Below are positions 16,607 to 26,344 of a DNA stretch of 64,000 bases, piece by piece; position 1 is the first letter of the stretch; the number at the start of each line of letters is the position of its first letter. The translations under genes were made by a program, and so were the position numbers. The stretch comes from Bartonella sp. AU16XJBT (GTDB taxonomy: Bacteria; Pseudomonadota; Alphaproteobacteria; Rhizobiales; Rhizobiaceae), in NCBI RefSeq assembly GCF_028618665.1, contig NZ_JAQITF010000005.1, positions 1 to 64,000 of the forward strand. Direction: 5' to 3'. The notes below the pieces were generated by a model. That model did not search any database, was not told the origin of the DNA, and saw only the letters and a program-made list of their open reading frames with translations.

Positions 16607-19552
16607 ATGCTTTTCAAGGGAGATGAGATGAAACAAGCTTTTTTAAAAACACAGCTTCTCTCTTTATGCCCTCTCCATGAAAGTGGTTCCCAATGGTTAA
16701 AAGACATGGAAGAACAAGCAAGGAAAGAAGGTTTAGAACCGCTTGTTTCCATCATTTCAGAAAATGGAACGCAAATTGATTTTATCCGTGCGGTTATGAC
16801 TTTATCTCCTTTTTTGCGTGAGGTTTTAATTGCCAACCCATCATATCTTAGTCCTTTATTGCATGTTGATATAGAAACAAGGCTGAGCGAAATTATCGAT
16901 GATATTACGGTTATTGATAAGGATAAATCTATAAATGAAACTTCATTGATGGCTGCTTTAAGGCGCAAAAAACGAGAAGTGCATGTCCTCATTGCTTTAG
17001 CTGATTTGAGTGGTGTTTTTACTTACGAAGTTTCATGTGCTTGGTTGACACGTTTGGGTGAAGCTGCACTAGGTGTAGCATTGCGTTTTCTATTAAGAGA
17101 AGCACATGATCATGGTAAGATCAATTTGCTGAGCCGTGAGAATCCAGAAAAAGACTGTGGTTTAATCATTTTAGGGATGGGAAAATTAGGAGCAGGAGAA
17201 CTTAATTATTCTTCTGATATTGATCTTATTGTTTTTATTGATGAAACGTCCCCTCATATTGGTAATCTTTCTGAAAGTGTCGACGTATTTTCTAAAATGG
17301 TACGTCGATTAATCCGTATCATTCAAGAGCGCACTGCGGAAGGATATGTTTTTCGTCTTGATTTTCGTCTTCGTCCAGATCCAGGATCAACACCTTTGGC
17401 CTTACCGGTCAGGACTGCCTTGCGTTATTATGAAGGGCGTGGACAAAATTGGGAACGAGCCGCTATGATTAAAGCACGTCCAGTTGCTGGCGATAAGAGA
17501 GCAGGTTTTAACTTTCTGAAAGAACTTTTTCCCTATGTGTGGCGAAAATATTTAGATTATGCTGCGATTGCTGATATTCATTCGATCAAACGTCAAATTC
17601 ATGCGCATGAAAGTTACGGTCAAATTGCAGCTTATGGACATAATATAAAGTTAGGTCGTGGTGGTATTCGTGAAATTGAGTTTTTTGTTCAGACACAACA
17701 ACTTATTGCTGGTGGGCGTTTTCCTCAATTACGTGGACGCCAGACAGTTGCAATGTTAGCGGAACTTCACACGCTTGGTTGGATTAGTGGGGAAACAAGA
17801 GATAATCTTATAAAAAGTTATGCTTTTCTAAGAAATGTGGAACATCGTATTCAGATGCTTGCGGATGAACAAACGCATCTTCTTCCCAATGATATTTCTC
17901 AATTCACGAGCGTTGCTTATTTAATGGGCTATCACGACAGACGCGGTTTTATCCGTGATTTATTAAAAACACTTCATGTTGTTGAAAAACACTATGCAGC
18001 ACTGTTTGAGAATGAACAAGAACTTGGTTTAGAAATTGGCAATTTAGTTTTTACAGGAGAAGAAGATGATCCGGAGACGTTAATAACATTAAGCCGTTTA
18101 GGTTTTGAAAGAGCGAGTGATATTTGTCGGATTATGCGCACCCTCCATTTTGGTCGTTATAAAGCAACGCAATCTGCTGAAGCGCGAGAGAGATTAACAG
18201 AATTAACACCAGCTCTTTTGAAAGCTTTTGGCGCAACAAAACGTGCTGATGAGGCGATGTTGCGTTTTGATAGTTTTTTACAGGGCTTACCCTCAGGAAT
18301 TCAGCTTTTTAGTCTTTTGCAGTCTAATCCCTCTCTTTTAGATATGCTTGTCCTTATTATGGGGGCTGCGCCACGTCTTGCGGAAATTATTACACGCAGA
18401 TCTCATGTTTTTGATGGAATGTTAGACCCAAATATTCTTTCAGAATTACCGACAAGAACCTATTTAGAAAAACAGCTTGAATATTTTCTTGAAGATGTTC
18501 TTTCTTATGAGGAAATTCTCGACCATTTAAGGATTTTTGCAGATGAACAACGTTTTTTGATTGGTATTCGAATTTTGAATGGTACAATTACAGGGGAAAG
18601 AGCAGGTTTTGCTTTTACTGCGCTTGCTGATCTGATGATTACAAAAACATTTTCTGCCGTTCAAGAGGAATTTTCTCGTCTTCATGGCCGTATTAAAGGG
18701 GGACGCGTTGGCATATTGGGAATGGGGAAGCTTGGAAGTCGTGAATTAACAGCGGGTTCGGATGTTGATATCATTTTACTTTATGAACACGATGATGATG
18801 CAGAAATATCTGATGGAGAAAAGCCTCTTTACATCTCTCAATATTATACGCGTTTAGCACAGCGCCTCGTTTCTGCTTTATCCACACTTACAAGCCAAGG
18901 TGTTCTTTATGCCGTTGATTTAAGGTTACGGCCTTTAGGCAATAAAGGACCTGTTGCTGTTTCTTTTCCATTTTTTAAAAAATATTATCGTCAAGAAGCA
19001 TGGATATGGGAATATCTTGCTTTAACAAGGGCTCGAGGCATTACAGGAGATCCAGATTTTTTACAAAAGCTAGAAAATGAAGTGTGTGCAATTATTGCTA
19101 TTTCTCGTAATAAGAACGAAGTCGCAAAAGAAGTATGTGAAATGCGCTCTTTGATTGCAAAAGAAAAGCCGCCAAAAAATCAATGGGATTTGAAAACGAT
19201 GTCTGGTGGCATTATGGATTTGGAGTTTATCGCTCAATTTGCTCTTATTACGCATGTCATTGAGTTTCAAATTGGAGCGACGACCGCGGATATTTTAGAC
19301 CACTTACCGAACAGTTTTCTTAATCAGTCATGTATTGCTGATTTACATTATGCCTATGGTCTCTATACAAATTTGAGTCAAATTATACGGCTTTGTTTAA
19401 ATGATCTCCTTGATCCCAATGATATGCCTCCTGGATTAAGTGACCTTTTGCTAAATAGTGTTGGGGAACCTGATTTGCTTCGTGTTGAACAATTAATTGC
19501 AGAAACTGGGCAATTGGTTTGTTCAGTTTTTACAAAAATTATGAAATATTAA
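16607..19552 (+). CDS. glnE: Bifunctional glutamine synthetase adenylyltransferase/deadenylase GlnE
   Basis: GlnE adenylylates glutamine synthetase in nitrogen excess and removes the AMP when nitrogen is scarce, under PII control. About 981 residues carry two nucleotidyltransferase domains, each with the G-S-D-x-D metal motif. The N-terminal deadenylylase has GMGKLGAGELNYSSDIDL, and the C-terminal adenylylase has GMGKLGSRELTAGSDVDI. Both active sites look intact. The ATG at 16607 follows AAGGAAGG at good spacing; the ATG at 16628 follows AAGGGAG and is an equal candidate. An upstream in-frame ATG at 16589 has no ribosome site. The gene follows the degP two-component block as in other rhizobia. 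Confidence 0.95.
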   Translation: MLFKGDEMKQAFLKTQLLSLCPLHESGSQWLKDMEEQARKEGLEPLVSIISENGTQIDFIRAVMTLSPFLREVLIANPSYLSPLLHVDIETRLSEIIDDITVIDKDKSINETSLMAALRRKKREVHVLIALADLSGVFTYEVSCAWLTRLGEAALGVALRFLLREAHDHGKINLLSRENPEKDCGLIILGMGKLGAGELNYSSDIDLIVFIDETSPHIGNLSESVDVFSKMVRRLIRIIQERTAEGYVFRLDFRLRPDPGSTPLALPVRTALRYYEGRGQNWERAAMIKARPVAGDKRAGFNFLKELFPYVWRKYLDYAAIADIHSIKRQIHAHESYGQIAAYGHNIKLGRGGIREIEFFVQTQQLIAGGRFPQLRGRQTVAMLAELHTLGWISGETRDNLIKSYAFLRNVEHRIQMLADEQTHLLPNDISQFTSVAYLMGYHDRRGFIRDLLKTLHVVEKHYAALFENEQELGLEIGNLVFTGEEDDPETLITLSRLGFERASDICRIMRTLHFGRYKATQSAEARERLTELTPALLKAFGATKRADEAMLRFDSFLQGLPSGIQLFSLLQSNPSLLDMLVLIMGAAPRLAEIITRRSHVFDGMLDPNILSELPTRTYLEKQLEYFLEDVLSYEEILDHLRIFADEQRFLIGIRILNGTITGERAGFAFTALADLMITKTFSAVQEEFSRLHGRIKGGRVGILGMGKLGSRELTAGSDVDIILLYEHDDDAEISDGEKPLYISQYYTRLAQRLVSALSTLTSQGVLYAVDLRLRPLGNKGPVAVSFPFFKKYYRQEAWIWEYLALTRARGITGDPDFLQKLENEVCAIIAISRNKNEVAKEVCEMRSLIAKEKPPKNQWDLKTMSGGIMDLEFIAQFALITHVIEFQIGATTADILDHLPNSFLNQSCIADLHYAYGLYTNLSQIIRLCLNDLLDPNDMPPGLSDLLLNSVGEPDLLRVEQLIAETGQLVCSVFTKIMKY

Positions 19553-20333
19553 TATATTTTATAATAATTTTATGAAAGCATTGAATGTGATTATTAGATA
19601 AAACATAAATAGATATTATAGAATAATAAAAACTGTTCATTCCATTTTTATATCTTAGTTTTAATATTTTATTATATACTTGACAGTTTTAGAGAGTGAA
19701 AATTTTTCTCTATTGATTTCTCAAGTGTGATGAAAGAATTTCATTTGTTAAATGAGCTTGTTTTTCGGCATCATTCTTTATAAAAAAGCAATCTAGTGAC
19801 GACCTTTTAGTGAATGATACTCTATGGTCTTAGCTCATGGGTATGATAAAAGCATATGGCTCATTTATTAAGCAGCAGTCTATCAGATACACTGATGAAT
19901 TGAGAAATCTTCAACACAAGAATATGGGAAAGAGTGTTTTTTATCACGCAGCTTTAGATAAAAACTTATAGAGGGAGTGGCTATATATGATTTCTTATAA
20001 CACTAATATTACGAAGATATTTTAATTAGATAAGACAAAAACTTTTGTTGATTATCTCTCTCATTTTTTCAAAAAATTGATATTATAATTATTTATACAA
20101 TGCTCGCTAATAATAAAAAATATGAAAATATAAAAGATAATATAGAGTAATAATTAATGTAAAATTAATAATATTTAAAAGTTTTATAATATATTTATTA
20201 ATAAACTATTTTTATTTTTTAATGTAAACTTTAATTTTTTATAACTGTGTCATTTTTGTTATAGATTTTTTGCAAAAAGTGTGAAACGATTTACTATTAT
20301 TTATGTATCACATTAGCTTTTAGGGGAGCAATT
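19553..20333. other. Long AT-rich region upstream of the Hbp-family gene
   Basis: No gene, tRNA or repeat copy was recognised in these 781 bases. The last 250 bases are extremely AT-rich and probably hold the promoter of the outer-membrane protein gene. An inverted repeat TATAAC-12-GTTATA lies at 20240-20263. Confidence 0.55.
20240..20263. promoter_or_regulatory. Possible operator upstream of the Hbp-family gene
   Basis: TATAAC (20240-20245) and GTTATA (20258-20263) form an inverted repeat with centres 18 bases apart, 70 bases before the start codon. Bartonella hbp genes are known to respond to iron and heme through Irr-type regulators. I cannot say that this repeat is their site. Confidence 0.25.
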
Positions 20334-21158
20334 ATGATTACAAAGTATTTAGTCTCAACATCTATCTTTTCTTTAATTTCAATTTCTGTATTACAGGCAG
20401 GAGATGTCGTTGTTCGTGAGCAGCCTGTTTCTGTTATTACAGCACCTGCTTTTTCTTGGACAGGGTTTTATCTTGGAGGACAGATTGGCAATTTTTCAGG
20501 TAAAACAACTGCAAGTTATTTAAAGGCTGCTGGAAAATGGGAGCGAGTTCCAAAAGAAAATTTACCTAAACTTTCTGGTTTTATAGGGGGGATTTATGCA
20601 GGTTCCAATATTGATATCGATAATGGTCTTATTATAGGTATTGATACGGATATTATGTGGTCTGATAAAAAGAATGCGAAGGATATTCCTATACCCCAAA
20701 AAAAACAAACTGGAGAAACATCAAAATCTTCAGAAAGAACAAGTCTAACAAGAGATTCTCATGAGGAGGAATCTCCAGCGTTGCTTATTGAGGCTATACG
20801 TCATACTTTAAAACAAAAATGGTCTGGTGCTACGCGGGTGAAAGTTGGTTTTGCGATTGAGCGTATGATGCCCTATGTTTCTGGAGGGGTTGCTTATACG
20901 CAGCTTCAGAATATTTTTGCGTCAATAGCTGATAGCAAAAGTAGAGCAATTGATCTTTCTGATTTATTGCATGATGAGAAAAAGACCATGATTGGTTATA
21001 CCCTTGGAGGGGGTGTTGATTTTGCAATGACTGATAATGTCATTGTGCGTGCAGAATATCGTTATTCAGATTTTGGCAAGAAGAAGTTCGTACAGGATAA
21101 ATATGAAATAGGCTACAAGACAAATGATTTCCGCGTGGGTGTAGCTTATAAATTTTAA
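20334..21158 (+). CDS. Hemin-binding/Omp31-family outer-membrane beta-barrel protein
   Basis: Outer-membrane porin-like protein of 274 residues with a signal peptide ending near residue 22. The mature start includes FSWTGFYLGGQIG, typical of the Omp31/Omp25/Hbp family, and the C-terminal strand ends in phenylalanine (VGVAYKF). Alternating strands fit an eight-stranded barrel. Residues about 120-150 are a charged, low-complexity stretch (rich in K, S, T, E) that is likely a surface loop. Bartonella Hbp proteins bind heme and are regulated by iron, temperature and oxygen. Which paralogue (hbpA-E) this is cannot be settled here. A strong AGGGGAG ribosome site precedes the ATG. Confidence 0.85.
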   Translation: MITKYLVSTSIFSLISISVLQAGDVVVREQPVSVITAPAFSWTGFYLGGQIGNFSGKTTASYLKAAGKWERVPKENLPKLSGFIGGIYAGSNIDIDNGLIIGIDTDIMWSDKKNAKDIPIPQKKQTGETSKSSERTSLTRDSHEEESPALLIEAIRHTLKQKWSGATRVKVGFAIERMMPYVSGGVAYTQLQNIFASIADSKSRAIDLSDLLHDEKKTMIGYTLGGGVDFAMTDNVIVRAEYRYSDFGKKKFVQDKYEIGYKTNDFRVGVAYKF

Positions 21159-21181
21159 TTTTTTGCAGAATTAAACGGTTT

Positions 21182-21216
21182 AAAAGTCTCATTTTCAAAT
21201 GAGGCTTTTATTTTTT
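21182..21216 (+). terminator. Intrinsic terminator after the Hbp-family gene
   Basis: The arms AAAAGTCTCATTT and AAATGAGGCTTTT pair with one G-T wobble, followed by TATTTTTT. It starts 23 bases after the stop codon and is a textbook Rho-independent terminator. Confidence 0.88.
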
Positions 21217-21276
21217 AATAGGTACAGGAAAATATTCCTGCACTCAGAAGGAATGCTGTTTTATTTGAACAATAGT

Positions 21277-21665
21277 TTGATTTATAAAGATAATTCACTA
21301 TTTATGTGGAATGAGAATTACGAATATCATAAGATTTTCTCATTTCAAATCTATTCTATGTTGAAACAATCAAAACCATGTCTTTTGCACGTCAAAAGTC
21401 GGGAGAGCCGTGAGGATAAAAAACATTAAAGAAAGAAAAAATGCCTCTAATGAACCGTCTTAAGTACCGAGAGCCATTGCAATATTGGGGGAAAAGAGTG
21501 TAATGGTAGCGATTTTCTCCCTCATAAACGTAAAAACATAGTGTTCAATGGATTTTACCATTAATCCATTCATGGGTTGCCGTCGTGAAATGAGCTTAAG
21601 TAGCAAAGATGCTTATTTAAAACAAACGTGTAAATTGGCAACCCAATGGCATTCTATCGTATTTG
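21277..21665 (+). repeat. Dispersed intergenic repeat, copy 2 (long, plus orientation)
   Basis: The head is TTGATTTATAAAGATAATT (21277). Then comes TCTCATTTCAAATC (21338-21351), a core ending in CAATCAAAACCATG (21367-21380) and TTTTGCACGTCAAAAG (21383-21398). The start-like block ATGCCTCTAATGAACCGTCT begins at 21441. The tail with CATAAACGTAAAAACA and TTCATGGGTTGCCGTCGTG reaches about 21665. The head and core resemble copies 1 and 5 closely. A 58-codon frame in the tail (21548-21724) is not kept in other copies. Confidence 0.8.
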
Positions 21666-21949
21666 AAAAGCCTCTCATACAATCGACTTTTCTATTTTAC
21701 GCTATCATAAAATATTTTATTTAATAACAAAAAATTTCTTTTAAAGCGCGTTAAAATTACATCAGCATCATAACTCAATAATAATGAAAATTCATATTAT
21801 AATTTTTTATTATTATTGGATATTTTATGCTTTATTATAAATAATAATACAGAGTAATACAATAATTATAAAATACTTTATAGGAAAAATAGATAGAAAA
21901 TTAATAATTTATCGTGACATAAAAAACATTATTATCTATGTCTATTATT

Positions 21950-22085
21950 GAAATAGAGTCTATTATTTTTCATAAATTCTTCAAATTTACGATAATAACT
22001 GTCGAGTATAAAAGTAGGGGATCATTTCAAATTTATTTATCATAAATCAATCAACATCATTTGTTTATGAATTACAAGGGGATGG
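21950..22085 (+). repeat. Dispersed intergenic repeat, copy 3 (degenerate)
   Basis: Only the core is clear: ATCATTTCAAATTTATTTAT, then ATAAATCAATCAACATCATTTG and ATTACAAGGGG, at 22021-22082. The rest has drifted too far to align by eye. Confidence 0.5.
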
Positions 22086-22571
22086 ATTATTGAAATTATA
22101 TGTTTTAGTTATTATTGGGCTTTTTATCGTCATTGATATTGAGGTATAGAAGCTAAATAAGCTTCTCTATTATCCTATAAAATATCATTAAGTGGTATGA
22201 GGATTTTGCGTATGAGATGCTTTGGTGGGAGGGGTAAAGCAAGGTTTGTAGAAATTTGTGAAGTAAATCGCATACACAATCGGCAGAGGAAACCCGTACG
22301 AAAAGAATCCGGATTATTGATAGATCAGATAGGATAGAAATTTTCGTCCTTGAGAATGGGAAGGACGTAAACCAATGAATTTGTAAAGTTAGTCACATCA
22401 GTGGGCAAGCCAATGGAGCTTTTCTGAGAGAAATTGATTTATCGACAAAAGAAGGGTAAACTTTGTCTTGTTAAGAAGAGAAGGGCAATAAAATTATGAT
22501 TTACAAAGGGATATGAAGTAAAAATATTTTCGCTTTAGATTGTTTGGGTAACGTTGGAAGTGTTTAAGCAT
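22086..22571. other. Gene-free region with two small hairpins
   Basis: Two perfect short inverted repeats are present: AGAAGCT-5-AGCTTCT (22148-22166) and CGTCCTT-9-AAGGACG (22345-22367). The region 22200-22450 is less AT-rich than the surrounding spacers. A 41-codon frame (22212-22337) codes for an unrecognised basic peptide. A small RNA or gene remnant is possible, but nothing specific is supported. Confidence 0.4.
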
Positions 22572-23462
22572 TTAAAGATTAATTGTTTCAGTACAGGCGA
22601 TCTCGTTTTGGGGGTTGATAATGCTATAACGTTGCAACTGACAGTGCCATTGTTTTTGTAAGCGGTCAATGGAAAATAAATTAAAGCCTGCGGGTGGTTT
22701 TTTATCACCAAAAGCTTGTGATGCGGAAGGAACACCAACAATAGGGATTTTTTTAATTGGTCCTTCAATGTATTTTAAAGTGGGTAAATGAGTATGTCCG
22801 TGAAGAATAAGTTCGCAACCGTGACGTTTTATAACGTCTAGAAAACGTTTTATATCCCGTAATTTTTTATGCCAAGACGTTGCCTTGGGAAAAGGAGGAT
22901 GATGGATCATGACGACACGAAAAAGGTTGCGCTGTGCTGCTTCATTTAAAAGGTGCGGTAACGTTTGCGCTTGCATTTTACCAAAATAACCAGAAGCTTG
23001 AAAAGGAGGTGTCGCAATGGCTGAAGAAGCAGCTATGATGGCGACATCTTCGCGAATGCGCATATAAGGAAAAGGAAAGGCGCTTTTTTGAGGCACATCA
23101 CCTGTGATCCAAGGTTTAAAGAGAGTACATGCTTTTTGCAAGGCTCCACGGACATAGGCATCATGATTGCCAAATGTCAAAGAAATATCTTGAGGTTGTC
23201 CCAAGTTAAGGAGCCAACGACGGGCTTGTTCAAATTCCTTATCGAGAGCAAGGTTCACAAGATCACCAGAGATCACAAGATGATCAGGCTTTTTTTTGTT
23301 CAAGGCATCTATTAAAGTTTCAAGAACATTTGTTGCCATTTGACTCTTACGTTTTTTTTGCCAATTCAGATAACCGGTAAGACGCTTTCCAGAAAGTTCA
23401 AAAAGGGAAGGTTTTGGGAGAGGGGAAAGATGTACATCCGATATATGGGCAAGATAAAACAT
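22572..23462 (-). CDS. Calcineurin-type metallophosphoesterase
   Basis: A 296-residue phosphoesterase with the complete binuclear-metal motif set: Asp9-x-His11 (SDVH), GD at 66-67, GNHD at 98-101, a HHPP block near 187 and GHTH at 222-225. This is the CpdA/Icc-like group that hydrolyses phosphodiesters such as cyclic nucleotides, but the substrate cannot be deduced. No signal peptide is present, so it acts in the cytoplasm. It stands alone on the minus strand with long gaps on both sides and no operon partner. Confidence 0.88.
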   Translation of the reverse strand: MFYLAHISDVHLSPLPKPSLFELSGKRLTGYLNWQKKRKSQMATNVLETLIDALNKKKPDHLVISGDLVNLALDKEFEQARRWLLNLGQPQDISLTFGNHDAYVRGALQKACTLFKPWITGDVPQKSAFPFPYMRIREDVAIIAASSAIATPPFQASGYFGKMQAQTLPHLLNEAAQRNLFRVVMIHHPPFPKATSWHKKLRDIKRFLDVIKRHGCELILHGHTHLPTLKYIEGPIKKIPIVGVPSASQAFGDKKPPAGFNLFSIDRLQKQWHCQLQRYSIINPQNEIACTETINL

Positions 23463-24247
23463 AAAAGCTCGTAGAGTATTAAAGGCGATTTAAAGAATAA
23501 ACATAAGGTAAGTTAGTGCTTAAAGGCAAGAAGGATTGTAAAATGAAAAGTTGAAAATATGAGAAAATTTTGAGGAGAATTGGTGTTGTATTATCTTTTT
23601 TATGAAAAAGGACAGCGTAATACAACAGATCATTCCTAGCAACCGATATGTCTTTTGTATGATGGGATAAACTTTAAAATGATGGTCATAAAGTTTCAAG
23701 ATTTTTAAACGGCTTTTATACGACCACACATTATCATAAAAAATCTTATCACTCAGTGTAACATGCAAAAGAATGTATTGTATTTATCAGAAATTTTTAT
23801 GGTTTTGCACTGCCATATATCACTTTTATGGGAGATGTTTTTACGCAAAACAAAAACACCTCACGAGGAATATTCCCAAAAGAATATCTCAAACAAAATA
23901 TCATTTTTACCTTTATACAAGGAGCTAACTAAAACCATTATACGATTCGATCCCAATTTTATAAAAATCCTTGCCTTAAGAGGATTCATAAGAGACATCT
24001 CATTCTCTTTTTCAATGGTTTTTATCTATATGGCGCCCCTTCTAATGATATGCAAGAGAATGATTTTAATTGATTTAATATGGAAAGGATTACAAATAAG
24101 GAAAATCCTCCTGAGAATAATAACGCAATATGAAAAAATGATAAATTACTCATTATAAGTTAATGTTTTGTCTAATTGTAAAAAACAAGTCAATATATAA
24201 AAATATAAGCTTAATTTTAAAACTACTCTACGAAATTTCAGGACTCT
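23463..24247. other. Long spacer containing a dispersed repeat
   Basis: This 785-base gap holds repeat copy 4 (about 23800-24161). Two frames of 82 and 131 codons are open here, but both fall in or beside the repeat, have no family features, and are not conserved between copies. Nothing else was recognised. Confidence 0.55.
23800..24161 (-). repeat. Dispersed intergenic repeat, copy 4 (long, minus orientation)
   Basis: Read on the minus strand: the head is near TTATAATGAGTAATTTATC, then a core ATTAAATCAATTAAAATCAT with CTCTTGCA (about 24050-24085). The start-like block is ATGTCTCTTATGAATCCTCT at about 23981-24000. Downstream it can be read as M-S-L-M-N-P-L-K-A-R, close to the peptides read from copies 2 and 5. 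Confidence 0.7.
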
Positions 24248-26344
24248 TTAACGACCTTCACGATACCACATGCTGCTTAACAATAAAAGGCAAATAAGCA
24301 GTGCCAAAAAACCAGAAAATACCGAAAAATAAAAGGTATTGATTAAACGAGTTTCTGTCGCTTCTTTCAAAATAATTGAATGTGCTGGGGAAGATGACAA
24401 GTTTATTTTTGATTGAATCAGCTGGAAAGGAGGAAGATGAATGTTTACTTTTCCTTCAGAGTGTAACCGTCCAATGTAGCCACCAGAGTGCTTAATAATG
24501 GGGGCTAATTTTTCTTGTGTTGAAATTAAGTCAAACAATTCAAGATTATCGAGCATTCCTACAGAAGACAGTATTGTTAGATCGCCATTTTTGATAGTAA
24601 AAATCCCAGTTTCATCAGTGGCTACAGTTGCGGTGAAGAGACCTTCTTTCTCTTTAGTAAGGATGATCTTTTGTTTTTTTCCAGAAGGAAAAGTTATTTC
24701 AGCGGGTTCTGGATGATCTTTGAGAGTTTGGCGGCGAATTGTTAAATGATGATGGCTGCTGGTCGCGCTTAATTTTTCTTCCTCAAGTTCCGGTTCTTTC
24801 ATGAGCCAATGGGCAATTCGACGATAAAGAGCCGCATAAGGACCACCACCTTCAAAACCTCGTGCCCAAAGCCAACTTTCATCGGAAAGCAACATGCCTA
24901 CACGCCCTTTATCAACATGGGAAAGAAGTAAAAGTGGTTGTTCATCGGCGCCTTTCATGAGAGCAATTCCGTTGTTACTATTTTGAATAGCAATTTGTCG
25001 CAGCCATCGCCCCCATTGAGAAGCTGGAAGGTTAAGCGTTGCAAGATCCCTTGTTACAGGATGGCGCTCACCCTCTCTGGTTAATGCGGGACGAAAAGGT
25101 TTTTCAAGAATAGCTCCATTAGGCAATGCCGGTAGAACGCTTATTAAAGGTGTTTTCGCAAGTGAGTTTTTTTGGGTGAATTCAGGTCCTGTTACCATCA
25201 GCAATGCACCACCCTTTTGTACGTATTGGGCGATATAATCATAATAGATTAAAGGCAGAACAGAAGAGTGTTGGTAACCATCAAGGATGATGAGATCAAA
25301 GTTATTAATCTCTTCAACAAAGAGTTTTCTTGTGGGAAAGACCACTAAGGATAATTGGCTTAAAGGCGTATTATCTGCTTTGGTGGGGGGACGCAAAATC
25401 GTAAAGTGAACAAGATCAATATTGGAGTCACCTTTTAAAAGATCACGCCATGTCCGTTCTCCATTATAAGGGGCCCCTGAAATAAGAAGAACGCGCAAAT
25501 TTTCTCTGATTCCTTCAATGGTTGTTATGGCGCGGTTGTTTTCAAAGCTTAGTTCACCTTTGTAAGGTTCAGTTGTTGCTTGGATAATATTTTTTTCAGC
25601 ATGGGGAAGGGTAATTTCAGTTTCAAAAATAATACCAGGCGTTACAGAATAATGGCCAACTTCTTGCCCATTAACGCTAAGTGTAATATTGGCTTTCTGG
25701 GGTATTGTTTCTTGGGGGGCTCCTTGATCTTCTACCAAAATGGAGAGCTTTTGTGGTTTATTGACAAGAGCAAAGCGTGGAGGAGAAATAAACTTGATTT
25801 GACGATCAAATTCATCCGAACGCCCTGTGATCAAAGCATTCAGAGGTGCTTCATGATGAAGATCTGATAGGTCTGGAATGTCATGCACTTGTCCATCAGT
25901 GATAAAAATGGTTCCTGCATAACGAGAGGGCGGTACATCAGAAAGTGCTTGTGTTAAAGCATCAAACAACTTCGTTGAGGGAGCATATTGATTATCAGCA
26001 AGTTTTCCAGCTTCAATAAAACGTGGTTCAAATTGTGGATAATGCGCCAATGTTTTGATTAATTGCGCGCGCGCTTCATCACTGTCGTTTATCCGTGCTC
26101 CAAAAGTTTGGCTTTTGCTGCGATCAATAACAATACCTACTGTGCTTTTCAGGGGTTCGCGCTGTTCTTTGATAATCATTGGATTGAGCAAAGCAAGAAT
26201 GAGAGCGCTCAATGTCATCAGACGAAATAAAGACCCTTGACGCCGTGTAACGAGACCAACAACGACAAAAAGAATGGATATTCCGCTTAACAGTAGAATC
26301 CAAAAGAGCGGTAAAAAAGGCTGAAAAGTGAACAGTGGTATCAT
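24248..26344 (-). CDS. Large membrane protein of the MoxR/BatA cluster (glutamine-amidotransferase-like fold)
   Basis: A 698-residue protein with two N-terminal transmembrane helices (about 10-30 and 38-58), a long periplasmic region and one C-terminal helix (about 668-690). The N-terminal half has a von Willebrand-A-like beginning (VGIVIDRSKSQ), and the middle (about 350-480) resembles the amidotransferase-like domains of rhizobial proteins found next to DUF4159 genes. It is last in the moxR-DUF58-BatA operon, and its ATG overlaps the preceding stop by 4 bases. It probably forms part of an envelope complex with the neighbouring gene products; no enzymatic activity is assured. Confidence 0.72.
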   Translation of the reverse strand: MIPLFTFQPFLPLFWILLLSGISILFVVVGLVTRRQGSLFRLMTLSALILALLNPMIIKEQREPLKSTVGIVIDRSKSQTFGARINDSDEARAQLIKTLAHYPQFEPRFIEAGKLADNQYAPSTKLFDALTQALSDVPPSRYAGTIFITDGQVHDIPDLSDLHHEAPLNALITGRSDEFDRQIKFISPPRFALVNKPQKLSILVEDQGAPQETIPQKANITLSVNGQEVGHYSVTPGIIFETEITLPHAEKNIIQATTEPYKGELSFENNRAITTIEGIRENLRVLLISGAPYNGERTWRDLLKGDSNIDLVHFTILRPPTKADNTPLSQLSLVVFPTRKLFVEEINNFDLIILDGYQHSSVLPLIYYDYIAQYVQKGGALLMVTGPEFTQKNSLAKTPLISVLPALPNGAILEKPFRPALTREGERHPVTRDLATLNLPASQWGRWLRQIAIQNSNNGIALMKGADEQPLLLLSHVDKGRVGMLLSDESWLWARGFEGGGPYAALYRRIAHWLMKEPELEEEKLSATSSHHHLTIRRQTLKDHPEPAEITFPSGKKQKIILTKEKEGLFTATVATDETGIFTIKNGDLTILSSVGMLDNLELFDLISTQEKLAPIIKHSGGYIGRLHSEGKVNIHLPPFQLIQSKINLSSSPAHSIILKEATETRLINTFYFSVFSGFLALLICLLLLSSMWYREGR

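Noticed and set aside
21199-21429. A 76-codon frame after the Hbp-family gene
   Set aside because: It begins inside the intrinsic terminator and runs through the head and core of repeat copy 2, whose other copies do not keep this frame.
21548-21724. A 58-codon frame in the tail of repeat copy 2
   Set aside because: The homologous positions in copies 1, 5 and 9 have stops and frame shifts, and no ribosome site is present.
22212-22337. A 41-codon basic frame in the spacer before the metallophosphoesterase
   Set aside because: No matching family and no ribosome site; kept only as a possible remnant.
23763-24158. A 131-codon plus-strand frame
   Set aside because: It is antisense to repeat copy 4 and has no protein-family character.
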